Shown: positions 20,986 to 32,059 of the stretch, one piece after another
Layout of the letters: each line of letters opens with the position of its first letter
Numbering within the stretch: the first letter of the stretch is position 1
Source of the DNA: Pararge aegeria
Lineage: Eukaryota > Arthropoda > Insecta > Lepidoptera > Nymphalidae
Assembly (NCBI RefSeq): GCF_905163445.1
Contig: NC_053187.1
Coordinates: 3,720,001 to 3,784,000, forward strand
Reading direction: 5' to 3'
DNA length: 64,000 nt
The notes under the pieces: generated by a model
What the model saw: the letters and a program-made list of their open reading frames with translations, nothing else
Database searches by the model: none
Told to the model about the DNA's origin: nothing
Made by a program: the position numbers and the translations under genes

Positions 20986-22437
20986 CTATTCCATTGGATG
21001 AAGTGGAATTTTAATAATATTTAGGAATTCAGACAGTTTATTGGCGACGTTGGGCGGTAGAGGGAAGTCATTCATCTTGCTAAACATATTAATCAAAAGG
21101 GTCAGCAAAACATCCAACAGATTGTCACTAGATGAAGGAAGAGAGAAAGTAGGGAGAGCGGGACCCTGGGGCTGAAGAACGGTTCCATTACTCGAGGGAG
21201 GAGGGTCACGGTCGGCGATGATTGACTGGTGAGCCAAACGGTCGTAACCTTGTGGTGACGGGCGACGGGGAGATCTTGGAGTTGTTGTAGTTTTCCTATA
21301 GGAATGAGTGGAAGGGGGAGCTGGGGAAGAAACTGTTGGATTTTGAGATGGATTACTTCGGGCAGCATCTGAGTAGGTTCTTGAGACAGGGGGATATCTT
21401 TCACAGGCTTCCGAGTAGGAGATATTTTCTTGCGACATAGTACTTTTGATGGACTTCTGCCGGGTTTGCTCGGGGCAGGACTGACTCGTGGCAAAGTGCT
21501 TACCCGAGCAAAACAGGCACCGAGCTAACGACTCTGTGGTAGAGCAATTTTTGCCAACGTGTTCTTGGGCACATTTGTAACATTTCGGCTTAGAACGACA
21601 CTGATCTGCGACATGTCCAAATCTGCAGCAACTATGGCATTGGATAGTAGGGAGCTGGTATATTTCCACAGACATGGCAGTGTAACAACAAAATATTCTA
21701 TGCGGCAGAACTTGGCCACTAAAAGTTATCACCACCGTCCCCGTAGGGACCCATTCTACACGACCTTCTTTGGAAACCTTCCGGTTCAGTCGTCTAGCTT
21801 TGAGTATCTCCCCACAACCGGATGGAACCTCAGCATCCTTGACGAAGTCCGCCAGGGAGAGGTCAGAGGGAACTCCCCTCACAATACCCATACGCGTGAT
21901 GTTGAAAGAGGGGATCACAGCCTCATACTGATTAGCGGCCAGAAGTGGGTTGTTCAAAAATGAATTAGCTGCTGCTGGTGAGTTAAATTCGACACATATC
22001 CGATTTCTACCCACTTTCTTGATTCCTCCGCGTAAAATATCTTGCACCCTGGAATTTACCATGACCTGGCCGAACTTAATTGGATTTAGGGTAGTGCCGG
22101 CAGAAGGGGCAGACTCGACGCGCGAAACGTGAACAAGAAACGGGCCCTCATCCTTGTTGGAGTATTTTCTGCCTTCTTTAAGGTTGGGATGGATGTACAA
22201 CGAATTAATGGGATCAGATGGTGCCCTGTTTGATAATTTAGCCGGTGGCTGAGCGTCCACCTGCTCTGAGGATCTTTTGTTGGCTCTGCGGGAAGGGTCG
22301 GAGATATCCATCGATTCCCCAGCCACCGCGTCTTGCGACCCAGAAGCCTGAGAGCCCATAGCAAAGCCCACATTGCTACTCAGGTCAGGGGGCTTAGGCG
22401 GGATAGGAGGCATTGCAGGATTGTTAACGGCGTACAA
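20986..22437 (-). CDS. LINE ORF1: Gag-like RNA-binding protein
   Basis: 483 aa. The proline- and serine-rich N-terminus (1-95) is followed by a folded region (about 95-260) of the kind seen in insect LINE Gag proteins. Three zinc knuckles come next: C267-C270-H275-C280, C286-C289-H293-C298, and C307-C310-H314-C321. The tail (about 350-483) is low in complexity and rich in S, P, T and R. Such proteins package the LINE RNA and accompany it to the nucleus. The start at 22437 is the first ATG after the UTR. The stop overlaps the open region of ORF2 (AATGGAATAG), which suggests coupled translation. Intact, with no frame breaks. Confidence 0.88.
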   Translation of the reverse strand: MYAVNNPAMPPIPPKPPDLSSNVGFAMGSQASGSQDAVAGESMDISDPSRRANKRSSEQVDAQPPAKLSNRAPSDPINSLYIHPNLKEGRKYSNKDEGPFLVHVSRVESAPSAGTTLNPIKFGQVMVNSRVQDILRGGIKKVGRNRICVEFNSPAAANSFLNNPLLAANQYEAVIPSFNITRMGIVRGVPSDLSLADFVKDAEVPSGCGEILKARRLNRKVSKEGRVEWVPTGTVVITFSGQVLPHRIFCCYTAMSVEIYQLPTIQCHSCCRFGHVADQCRSKPKCYKCAQEHVGKNCSTTESLARCLFCSGKHFATSQSCPEQTRQKSIKSTMSQENISYSEACERYPPVSRTYSDAARSNPSQNPTVSSPAPPSTHSYRKTTTTPRSPRRPSPQGYDRLAHQSIIADRDPPPSSNGTVLQPQGPALPTFSLPSSSDNLLDVLLTLLINMFSKMNDFPLPPNVANKLSEFLNIIKIPLHPME

Positions 22438-22550
22438 GATAGGTTAAAACACTTACTGTCGACCGATGTACCGAGTTACACAACAAACCACAAAAACACA
22501 GCCTATTATTATCACACTGGGCTCCTCTCTCATACGGAGTTGGTTTCTGC
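22438..22550 (-). other. Probable LINE 5' UTR
   Basis: About 110 bp between ORF1 and the apparent element start. It should contain an internal promoter, as in related LINEs. No motif could be assigned with confidence. Confidence 0.4.
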
Positions 22551-22933
22551 AATTTATATTCCTCTATGAGGTAACATTTCGGTTTTCACAAACACGTTGT
22601 ATATGTGCCTTATTTTGAAAATATCCATTTATCAATTATGTCGTGCATAAAGAAAAATTAAACACGCAGATAGACTTTCAAACCTATAATGTTAGTGGAG
22701 AAGTTTGCACATTTTTCACTTTTATTTTCTCCAACAAAACGTCAACCCGTTGAAAGCGTTTTCATTCATTTCATTTCAGCGTATTATGATGTTAACATAT
22801 CCAAGAAAGCGAAATCATTTCTCCTCGTTCAATTAAGGTGCCTACTGCACGATATTTACATCGCCTTGACCTGACGTTACAGCTTTTCGTTTTGCAATGT
22901 TGCACTTCGCCCTCTCAACAAATGGCACTTACA

Positions 22934-23170
22934 ACACTACCTGACCAAATATTACCCGCCATGTTTCCAACATGTTAATTAACACAAAGCGGGGAGTCAG
23001 ATAGCATCATGGCGTTAAAAACTAATCGGTAGTTACCACACTATTTAACAAACATTACTCGCTATATTTTGAAGTTAACGCGAAGCGGGGGGTCAGATAA
23101 CATCGCGGTGTTAAAAAACAAATCTACAATCACAACATTCTTTAACATACTTATCTACAATATTTCTGTA
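22934..23170. repeat. Tandem repeat, about 2.3 units of 97-104 bp
   Basis: Units start near 22934, 23038 and 23135 (partial). Shared blocks are ACACTA/CC..AAC, 'AAGCGGGGAGTCAGATA' or 'AAGCGGGGGGTCAGATAA', and 'GGCGTTAAAAA' or 'GGTGTTAAAAAA'. The array lies on the 5' side of the LINE, separated from its ORF1 by about 500 bp. Confidence 0.75.
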
Positions 23171-23889
23171 TAAAAAAGGTTGCATTAACCTAATAGCAAT
23201 AGGTTAAAAAGTGTCGTCATGTAACAAATAAATCATTTGTTAGTTAATGCGTGTAGTTGTAAATGTGAATTAACATAAGATTAAATTACATGTATAATTG
23301 ATTGTTTAATATTGATAAATAACTAAAGAAATTAGTCGAGAATTTCTTGTTGGTCTCAATATTCGTAAATAAATTTTTGTTTGTATATTTCCTTACTTAC
23401 AATAAATAATAGATATAGATTATAGTTGCTTTATTTATGAATTTTGGTTATAATAATTTATTAATGTACTTCTTAACGTTTTATATCTAAGAACCTCGAT
23501 GGGGCTATGATATGATAAGAGGTACGTGCCATACTGCTACAGAGCTGTTGTGGTAATAGAATATAGGCATAGACATAAGCTTGCGTGCAAGACGAAAATA
23601 TTCCAACAGATTGCCAGTAATAACGGCAGGTCGCAATTCAAAAACTACACCGCACCGCTTTCATACTGTTACTGCATCAATTCAGAAACGTTGTAAATCG
23701 ATTTAACAAGCGCCTGTTGCCTAGATTGATGGTAATAGAAAACCTCGTTTGCACTTTAAGAGCTAAAATGAGAAACAATCCCTTATACAGATAAGTACAG
23801 TTCTACAAGGTGGTTCTACTTGCTATGAAACATGTTAGCTGTATACGATTTATAGGATTTAATTCGATTGCTCGATAACTTGAAACTGA
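23171..23889. other. AT-rich stretch without recognisable gene
   Basis: No shared repeat and no supported frame. Confidence 0.4.
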
Positions 23890-24115
23890 GTAGTAGTAGA
23901 GATTTTTGTGACAGAGCTTGTCCGGGGAAATACTACCACCATGAATATTTCTTCCGCTAAGCAGCATTGTTGCAATGCTGTGTTCCGGTATGAAGGGTTG
24001 CCGGTGTGATTATAGGAACATGAGGCTTACCATCTACGCCTCAGGTTATTGAAAACAGAGTGGCACGTTGCAAGATGTGTTCCTTGCATGCCCTGCGAAG
24101 AGTTGCTTTGTTTAT
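23890..24115 (-). repeat. Family F repeat, near full length
   Basis: Minus-strand order matches 40862-41130: 'GCATGCAAGGAACACA' near 24080, 'TGAGGCGTAGATGG' near 24040, 'GCATTGCAACAATGC' near 23970, and the closing 'GACAAGCTCTGTCAC' near 23915. Confidence 0.6.
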
Positions 24116-24856
24116 CTTCTCTTCTCAGTCGGTTCGCTCTTCGCGCTTCTTATTATATGCAACCCTAACGATGATTATTACAAAATTTCATCGCGCATAA
24201 AGTAGCAAGCAACAGCTAGTAACTAAATAAAAGTTAGCCAATGTAGTTTTGCATTAACCACTATATTGTATAGAAGCAACCTAAGCACTTAGAGGTGGGT
24301 AAAATTAGCATAAAACACTTGCAAACTATATTATAAAATTGACTCGGATGCAAATGGACAAGCCGTTTGAACAACCCAAATTATACACGGCCCGTTATCC
24401 TAAGATCATTTACAAGACAGAATATCGCCACGTTCTAACATTATGGTTATGTGAACGACCTTATGACCACGGTGTATAACTAAGAAATGCTTACGAACCA
24501 TGACATCATCCAAATTCAAGGTATAGTTAGATGACATCAAGTTATTAAACAACACGACAGTAAAGTTCACGGTATTTGACATTAAACCGCAACGAAATCT
24601 GGTCTCTTTGTCTGTTTGATTAAGTGCGAAAAACGCATGAAATAATATAAGATTTGTGTTAACTTTATTTGCTTATGCTTATGCTTGGCTGGGCTTAAAA
24701 TAGTTGAAACATGTCCAATCGTTACTTTTTTTTTTATTCATGTATCTTTGTGGTAAATATTCGCGGTACATTATGGCCAATGGCTTTATTTTAACTAGCT
24801 ATTTTGTAAGAGGCCCGTTAAATAATTAAGAGGATCTACTTGTGCCAAGAACGTAT
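24116..24856. other. No gene recognised
   Basis: AT-rich, without shared repeats or frames of note. Confidence 0.4.
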
Positions 24857-25372
24857 TGGAGTTTACTCCTTAAGAATCGATTTTCATATATAAGGCACCC
24901 GGTAGGAGAAAAATGTGAGGAGTAAAATCTACTGATGAATGACTTCGTTACGTTTTCGCTTTGCGACGTTGCATGCCCGGCAACTGGGATGCGCAAACAT
25001 GCAACGTCGCTTTCGTTTAATTAAATTATTTTTCCTATTTAAGTTACCAAGGAAACCGAATATTATCTAGGTAAAGAAACAAACACATAATAAATATATG
25101 GGACAGAGTGAGATAGAAAACATTATGCATTTTTTTTCCTATTTTGTTACAATAGGAACTAAATAATAAACTTACAATTATCCTAATAGTTCTGATACTC
25201 TACATCCACCTCAATCTCCCGTAGGCTACTATTAAGAAGTTACACTTCCGCCGTGTGTGAATAAATTGCACAGGATTTTTAATTTACCCTTTCATATGGT
25301 ATTAATCTTTATTCAGCTAAATAAACTCTGTTTGTGCATGTTTCGAGAATCGTACTTAAGGAGTAAACTCCA
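24857..25372. mobile_element. 516-bp segment bounded by terminal inverted repeats
   Basis: TGGAGTTTACTCCTTAAG (24857-24874) is repeated perfectly in inverse at 25355-25372, and the similarity continues inward with CGATT and TC bases. There is no transposase frame. An 82-codon frame at 25257-25505 crosses the right end and is not supported. This is likely a non-autonomous DNA transposon. No target duplication was found, and the superfamily is unknown. Confidence 0.6.
24963..25010. repeat. Perfect hairpin, 13-bp arms, 22-nt loop
   Basis: GCGACGTTGCATG and CATGCAACGTCGC flank a GC-rich loop. It lies inside the inverted-repeat segment 24857-25372, about a fifth of the way in. Confidence 0.85.
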
Positions 25373-25445
25373 GTCGTGCGTCGGAGCTGACACACACTTT
25401 TTTTTATATAAACAGAGTGACAACTATGACTACTCGAATGATAAA

Positions 25446-25545
25446 CGGGGGTTAACTTCTCCTATTCCCTGTTCCCGTGCTTTAAGGTGTAATCGCGCGA
25501 CATAATTTTTGTCTCCTGCCCGTGCTCTAATGAGGTGGTCCCATT
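25446..25545 (+). repeat. Dispersed repeat fragment shared with 52207
   Basis: 'CGGGGGTTAACTTCTCC' and 'TTCCCGTGCTTTAAGG' resemble 'CGGGGGTACACTTCTCC' and 'AGCCGTGCTTTGGCAGG' at 52213-52260. Confidence 0.45.
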
Positions 25546-26395
25546 TTAATTTGCTGAAGATTTATTGGCAAAAAAACCGACTTTGTTAGACTTACTTGTT
25601 TATTAACCGACAAGTAGTATTTATTTCTTGCTTTTTAGTTGTTAAGCAAAGTCATTTTTTTTTATATTATCTCCTCACACCGCACAATGTCGTGAGAATC
25701 TTGATTTAAAAGCTTTAAAACTGGCAGATTAAAGTAACAGTGGAATTTAATTACATGTTTTCGATCGGTTATTCCGTACACCTTTTGTTTTACACCTGTT
25801 ATGTTGTATCTACAGCTAATTAGGAATACAATATACAATTCACTTAATTAACCGTGGAACTCGGAAATGAATGCGTCTCGCTATCGACCACATCTTGGGA
25901 GTTTGCGACTTTTACATAAACGTATTAGCTGAAGAGCTGGTGGGAATTTCGGGAAAAATATTTCAAATTGCATAGTTTTTGAAAATCTCTAAATAAATTA
26001 TAAATAATTTTTCTGACGATAGCGACATTCCATAATATACGACGACAAGTTTATATTGACATGTGCTGATCTAACCTTCAATTTTCTACACTCAATTATT
26101 CTATTTAACAAATGAAAATATTTAGAAAATGAGAAAGTTATATAAATGAATTTTAAATAGAATATAAAATGAAATAGTGAATATTAAATGAAATGGTGGA
26201 ATCCCAGGAACATTATAATCTTTCATCAATAAATAATAATAAAGTTTTACTTCAGTCGCGCGTAAAGGTTACACGCACACACTTTTTTATTTATTGTTAG
26301 ATTTTTTTATTGTTTTATTGATTAGAACCGATAAGATGTATTGATTTAAATTCATTGTCATTGCATTGCTAGTGGTAGCACTAACCGCCCGCCCG
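25546..26395. other. AT-rich stretch without recognisable gene
   Basis: No supported frame or shared repeat. Confidence 0.4.
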
Positions 26396-26465
26396 CTATG
26401 ATATTAGACTGCATCATCACTTACCACAAGGTAGGATTTCAGTCAAGGGCTAGCTTATATTTAAA
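26396..26465 (+). repeat. Family B SINE 3' end fragment
   Basis: 'GACTGCATCATCACTTACCA' and 'TCAGTCAAGGGCTAGCTT' match the tail of 2579-2880. Confidence 0.7.
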
Positions 26466-28121
26466 CTAGAAAAACGGTCGAAATACGAATTACACACGCC
26501 CAAGCGTAGATATTAAGGTAGTAAACCAAACTTGACTTGTCAAATTATGAGGTTTTCCTCAATGTTAGACAGATTCACGCGTGACGTGAAACATGAAAAC
26601 TTAGCCTCTGGCTTAGTGCAGTACATGTAAATAGAACACGCGAGTGAAACCCGTGAGCACTTCCAGTTTCCTATAACTTTTAGTTTTTTTCAAGCACTTG
26701 CTCAGTTTTTCCCGCCAGCTCTTATTGTGTAAACTCAGGCACATTGTGAGCGTCACGCTTGGCGGCGGTTCCCGTGAGAGTGGACTCCGCTCCAGGATTG
26801 TAAATCATTATTTTCTTTTTGTAAAAGGTTGGAATAATAATGCAAGGAATGGTTATTCCCATACAAAGTTTAACTAAAAAGGGTGAGCAATGAAAAACAA
26901 TGAGAACGCCAGCTTATTGGCATGTTATTATCATCATTCACAGCCTATTAACGTCACGCTGCTGGCTCCTGAACTCCTCTCACAAGCTAATTTACTCCCT
27001 CATAAGAGACGAGGTACTCACATTGATCCAATACACTGCTCGAAAAATAATTTACGCATCTTCTGAGATGCAGAGAAAGAGAGCACCAACTTTCAAGCTT
27101 CAATATTTCAGCAAATATTTTATTACCTAACTATTATTATGGAACGGGGATAAAAGTTTTCATATAATTACTTATTTAAGCAGAAAAATGACTTTGTTCT
27201 TATGTAACTTAGTAACGAGATAAAAATCTTTTCAAAAATTTTATCTTACGCCTAATTCTACGTTTGTAGAAAAAATTACACTAACAATAGGAAAAAGGTA
27301 TTTAATACATAGAAAACTTTATTATAATGCATTATATAGTTATCTCATTATCGGAAAACCAAGTTTCACTCAACATTAAAATTTGAGATTTCTGAAAAAT
27401 TGGGTCAATTAAATCACCGGAATGAGCCCGCAGAACAACAAGAATTGTCAAACCTATTTTTTGAAAACTAAAATGTTGACTATAGCTAACTCCAGGGTGT
27501 CGGTTTTTTGTGACATTGTGCGTGGGCATCGTAAAAATTTACTCTAATAATTTTTCCCTGACGCGCCAAAACTCTACCAAAAACTAGAAACTAGTAGTGT
27601 ATTTAATAGGTGACGGGTATAATAAATCAGTATACGGAAATGTAACACAAACAATAAAACTAAATGAAATGATTATCCAATTTAACGTAACTTGAAGTTA
27701 ATAAACAAGTAAGCATCAATAAATCTAAATTATAGACGGTCAAAATTTAAGTAGCAATAAACTCAAATCTGTGATAGTACGCAATGCTCACTCGTAAATC
27801 TCAATCATGCTAACTGTGCATTGTAAATGTCAGCCATTTGAACCGTATTTTGACTTTAAGCATCGACAGTGGCATAACCAATAATTATGTTATGGAATAC
27901 AATCGGTTGTAATTGTAATATATTCGAACGCAGAGCTGTTATATAGTTGAATGCATTCAAGACGTGAGGTAACCACGCAGATAAATATACCTGTAACATT
28001 TAATAAGCTCTGCTTTGGTAGTAAGAATTTCTTGATGGAAAACTCAATCTGATCTCTCTGGTCTTTATTGACTACAGCGCACAAGTCTTATCTAAGAGTG
28101 AGAAGGGAAGGCCATTGGATA
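26466..28121. other. No gene recognised
   Basis: Mostly AT-rich. A GC-richer patch near 26740-26800 has no splice-bounded open frame that I can support. Confidence 0.4.
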
Positions 28122-28345
28122 GAAGCAGGCGTTAGGCCGTAGTCAACCACGCTGGACAAGTATTTGGTAGACTTTTCAAGACCTCCAGAACATTATATGT
28201 TTCCCTACGCCGTTCAAGCAAGTGATATTTAATGGTTTACAACGCACATAACTTTAAAAAGTTAGAAGGTGCGGACCGGAACCGAACTCTGTCCCGTAAG
28301 GGAAGTTAATGCTTTTTGCAATTAGGCTATTAGCGCTTATACTCA
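28122..28345 (-). repeat. Family C SINE, diverged
   Basis: Minus strand carries 'GCACCTTCTAACTTTTT', 'TATCACTTGCTTGAACGG' and 'CCAGCGTGGTTGACTACGG'. A family E end ('TTGGATAGAAGCAGGCGTTA') abuts it at 28115-28134, so two families are joined here. Confidence 0.6.
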
Positions 28346-29262
28346 ATACCTTGCAGTATTTTGATCCAACTTGGAAATCGAATCCAAGGCCTTATGATAC
28401 GCTGTTAAACATAGTAACCACTTAACTAACAAGGCAGGCAACAGCTCATTTTCATATCAGTCGTAATTATGCGATCGAGTGTATTAAAATTAATTATCAA
28501 ATTCTAGTTCAAAAGAGTTTATCACATACATAATTACAATACAATTGTATATGTAAATGGAAGGAAATATTTAAGGATTCCATACGGCATTTTGTAAAAA
28601 AGAGCCCCATCTACAGTAAAATCGGCAAGATCTGAAGGATGTATATATGTATATGCATGAATATTCTTTGATCGTGTGAAAAAACGAACAATACCAAGGC
28701 ATTTTGCATACAATCGCAATCATTGTTGAGGTTTAAAATTGGTTATGGTGCGCTATGGGAAATGCCGGCGGAGGAATATTTTAGCACCCGAAAACATTAT
28801 GGTAATAGAATCATGTCTGCAGGTATTTGTTTATCTTTCCATAAAACTCTATCTGCCGTCTTCGATCAGGCTTCGCATGTTGTGTGTTAAATTTATTTAT
28901 ACGAAAGGAAAACCCGTTTAAAAAGCCTTCAATGTTAATAAGAAAATTATAACTTTTTATACTGGCACGAAATCGAAACAGAAACGCACATTTAAACGAG
29001 TATAGAAGTCTTTGTTGGAAAGGTTTTAACAGAGCTTCATGGGCATAAAGAAATTCAATGAAGTAAGCTTGCAATAATCCGCGAAAACAGGAAAATCTGC
29101 ACGGTGTAATTTCTTCAATATTTATTCCCCACAACAAACAGATCTTTCGCTATGTACTCTCTACAATAGATGTACAGATCAACAGATCTTGACTTTACAT
29201 TATTAGTAATTTAATGTAACGTAAGTAGTTTAAAATTAATAGAGTTTTATTATTTTGTCGCT
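28346..29262. other. No gene recognised
   Basis: AT-rich. The frame at 28811-29137 (108 codons, minus) has no recognisable domain. Confidence 0.4.
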
Positions 29263-29273
29263 ATCCCATAAAC

Positions 29274-29800
29274 GCCATCTCGGTCTATTGCTGGTTAGCT
29301 GCATCCAGTTCTTCCCTACTGCCTTTACAATATTATCTCTCCATCGAGCTGGTGGTCGGCCAATGCTTCTGTGTCCAGTACGCGGTTGCCAATCCAGAAT
29401 CACTCGGCTCCACCGCCCGTCCTCCCTTCGACATATGTGACCCGCCCAGTTCCATTTCAGGGCCGCTGCTCTTTGAACGATGTCAGTGATTCCAGTTCGG
29501 TTTCTGATCTCTACGTTGGGAATCTTATCTAATAGAGACAAACATACACATACATAACATCGCTCTTTCCATTGCCCGCTGAGCCACTTTGAGCCGGTGC
29601 ACAACCTTCTTTGTAAGGGTCCATGTCTCTGCTCCATATGTCATAGTGGGTAGGACACATTGGTCGAACACTTTGCGCTTTAAACATAAAGGAATGTCTC
29701 CCTTAAGGTCTGAGAGTTTCCTAAAGGCTACCCACCCGAGTTGGATGCGTCGGCTAATCTCTTTTTCCTGTCCCTCCTTGCTTAAGGAGATGACGTGCAA
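29274..29800 (-). pseudogene. LINE reverse transcriptase C-terminal region, broken
   Basis: The first part reads HVISLSKEGQEKEISRRIQL then CVLPTMTYGAETWTLTKK, the conserved block after the RT core in RTE-like LINEs. The second part, in another frame, has ALKWNWAGHICRREDGRW, then GRPPARWRDNIVKAVGKNWM and NRPRWRLW. The frame changes near 29535-29580 around a TATGTATG-type insertion. The fragment lacks endonuclease and RT catalytic motifs and cannot act on its own. It lies inverted to its own 3' end. Confidence 0.85.
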
Positions 29801-29858
29801 ATGAAGAGGCCTTAGTCCAGCAGTGGACTGAGATAGGCTGATGATGATGATGATGATG
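29801..29858 (+). repeat. LINE 3' terminus and (GAT)n tail
   Basis: The 3' end block 'CCAGCAGTGGACTGAGATAG' is followed by GCTGATGATGAT repeats up to the right direct repeat. Confidence 0.8.
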
Positions 29859-29869
29859 ATCCCATAAAC

Positions 29870-30400
29870 CGTTCCGATTCTAAAGATGGCGCATTCTCAT
29901 TCGATAATGTAAAAATATTAAACCTTCTTTGATTAATAAAAGAAAAATAACTGTGGTAGAGCAGTACGCACTGAAGCGTTTTCTTTAATCCTATTTTATT
30001 GCACAAGTTAAAGTTGGCTTAAGTTAAAGTTGAAGATTAACTTTAAAGTATTAGCGTCAACGTTTCCATCATCTGTAGATAATTATTTATACATTACAAC
30101 TTACTTACAAGGCATCTGGTGAAAAGCAAAACAAACAAATATTTCTGTATTAAATATAGTAGTAAGTAGGTACGTATCTACCAACCTACATACAAGTATG
30201 AATGAATAGAAAGTGATTTCATTGAAAATCTATCAATGGGTGTAAGAACTTAACTGGAACCTGTCAAAATAACTTGACCATAAAACGGTTAAAGACTTTT
30301 TAATTGTTTGATTGAGGACTGCGTAGAGTAGTGTTAATGACACATTAATTTTATTGTCGGTAATAATAATAATTATTTTATTAACTATTATTTTATTTAT
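29870..30400. other. AT-rich stretch without recognisable gene
   Basis: No supported frame. 'TTAAAGTTG' is repeated near 30007-30033. Confidence 0.4.
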
Positions 30401-30658
30401 GACGGCCGATTGGCGCAGTTTGCAGCGACACTGTTTTCTGAGCCCAAGGCCGTGGGTTCGATTCTCACTATTGGAAAATGTTTGTGCGATGAGCATGAAT
30501 TTTTTTCAGTGTCTGGGTGTTCATATGTATATTCTTAGTATTTATGTATATTATTCATAAAAAAATATTCATCAGTCATCTTAGTACCCATAACACAAGC
30601 TACGCTTACTTTGGGACTAGATGGCGATGTGTGTATTGTCGTAGTATATTTATTTATT
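30401..30658 (+). repeat. Family A (Metulj-like) SINE, full length
   Basis: 'GACGGCCGATTGGCGCAGTT' head with box B 'GGGTTCGATTCTC', body, 'ACACAAGCTACGCTTACTTT' and ATTTATTTATT tail. Confidence 0.88.
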
Positions 30659-30737
30659 AATTATTCATTTTACTTCAAACACAATGTAAGTGAGTTTTTT
30701 TAAGTGATAATTGACAGATTTTAATTGATTTCTTTCG

Positions 30738-30895
30738 GAAGTTCTGATAGGAGATGGATTGTCTGAGGCTTGGCTAGTTAACACGCTACCGACAAAGACG
30801 TGACGCAAAGCGAATTAGCGTTCCGGTACGATGTCGCGTTGAATGCCATACAGGCATTTACACTGCATCATCACTTCACACCAGGTGTAAAGATT
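30738..30895 (+). repeat. Family B SINE, head-less copy
   Basis: 'GAGGCTTGGCTAGTTAACAC', 'TTAGCGTTCCGGTACGATGT' and 'ACTGCATCATCACTTCACAC' follow the 2579 copy. A middle segment is deleted. Confidence 0.7.
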
Positions 30896-32059
30896 ATTGA
30901 AAATTCCTACTATGTACTGTATTTATAACCAATATAAAATGGTAACGCGAGCTAAACTGGTCGTGTTATTTTTGGTCGTAATAACCTATTTCTATGATAA
31001 ATGAAAACGAAAGTGTATCCGTTTGGGCCGCAATGTTACGCTATGTCTTTATGCCTAAAAAGGTATGTAAACTGCATTACCTTTATTTACCTTTAGCGAT
31101 AGTTTTTTTTTAAATTAAAAGTTTTATTTAGACGTTAAGTTTTATGTAACGACTTCTCTGGCAATCACAATGATTAATAGTTGTACTTTTGGTTAAACTT
31201 ATTCAAGGGTTTTTTGGTTTGAATACACCCAAAGAGTTATCATGTTATATTGATAAGCAAGACTTCTTTGACCACATAATATTTTTACATCCAAATTTAT
31301 TCAGACCTATGAGGTGCTAAGCCCATCCCTATAAATAAGATTTTAAGGTAACAAAAGAAATATATTGTGTTATGCTACAGTTATATAAAACGGAATTTGC
31401 AGCAGCAGATAACGTATTCCTTGATTCAAATCTTTCTTTTTTTATTTATAGATCCTAGACAACATACAAATTTTCAGCCTTCGGAAATAGCTAGCTAACC
31501 TAAAAGTTTTGATACGAGATAATGACTTAATATAGAATGAATGAGTGATTGGCTAAACCGCAAAATGCATATATGAAACTGGTTTTTTAAAATGTGCTGA
31601 CTCCATCTTAGCTAAACAATTTGGGAAAATTAGGGAGTGGCCTACATTTTCTCGGCTCTTCTTGCAGATCTGGCATTTAAAAAAAAATCTTTGCAATGGT
31701 AGTATGCACTCAGTATGATAACGATGTTGATGAATGTTAGAAGCTTGCATTGCTTGAATGTAAATTATTTAAAATCAGGTAATACATTTCTCAAATGTCA
31801 AGATGTTTTAATTACCGATAAATCTATTCAAGTAGCAGATAGAATGTTGATTCGCGTGACTTTCATGACAACATAATGAGTACTACATACAGAGTTTCCT
31901 ACTGATATAATTTATAAAGTATACAGTATTGGCCGCAGAGGTTCAGAGGTCAATTGTGTAATCAAGAGATGTAACGCAATGGATAATTCATACATAATAC
32001 GGTTGTAAGGTTCCGGCTATATACTGTTCTTTTAATTGTACTAGTATTTATTGGATAGA
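30896..32059. other. AT-rich stretch without recognisable gene
   Basis: No supported gene. A 65-codon minus frame at 31553-31750 is unsupported. Confidence 0.4.

Larger units (their letters stand above)
17022..22550 (-). mobile_element. Intact non-LTR retrotransposon, I/R1-like group
   Basis: A two-ORF LINE with both frames open: ORF1 (20986-22437) and ORF2 (17310-20948), a 3' UTR of about 270 bp and a tail of three TTGAAG-type repeats (17023-17042). It copies itself through target-primed reverse transcription, using the ORF2 endonuclease to nick DNA and the RT to copy the RNA. The RNase H domain after RT separates it from Jockey and RTE elements and points to the I/R1/LOA side of the LINE tree. 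The 5' end is placed near 22550 from the end of UTR-like sequence and is uncertain. I did not find a convincing target-site duplication. Intact frames suggest recent insertion. Confidence 0.85.
29263..29869. mobile_element. RTE-like LINE insertion with inverted body (twin priming)
   Basis: The insertion lies between direct repeats ATCCCATAAAC at 29263-29273 and 29859-29869. The left part (about 29274-29800) is LINE ORF in minus orientation. The right part (about 29801-29858) is the element's 3' end in plus orientation ('GAGGCCTTAGTCCAGCAG' and (GAT)n). Such 5' inversions arise when second-strand priming occurs inside the RNA-copy step. Confidence 0.8.

Noticed and set aside
17402..22132. Many plus- and minus-strand frames of 60-134 codons inside the LINE
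   Set aside because: Out-of-frame shadows of ORF1 and ORF2.
23171..24856. Host gene next to the LINE
   Set aside because: No frame, splice pair or GC island is present. It reads as plain AT-rich DNA with one family F copy.
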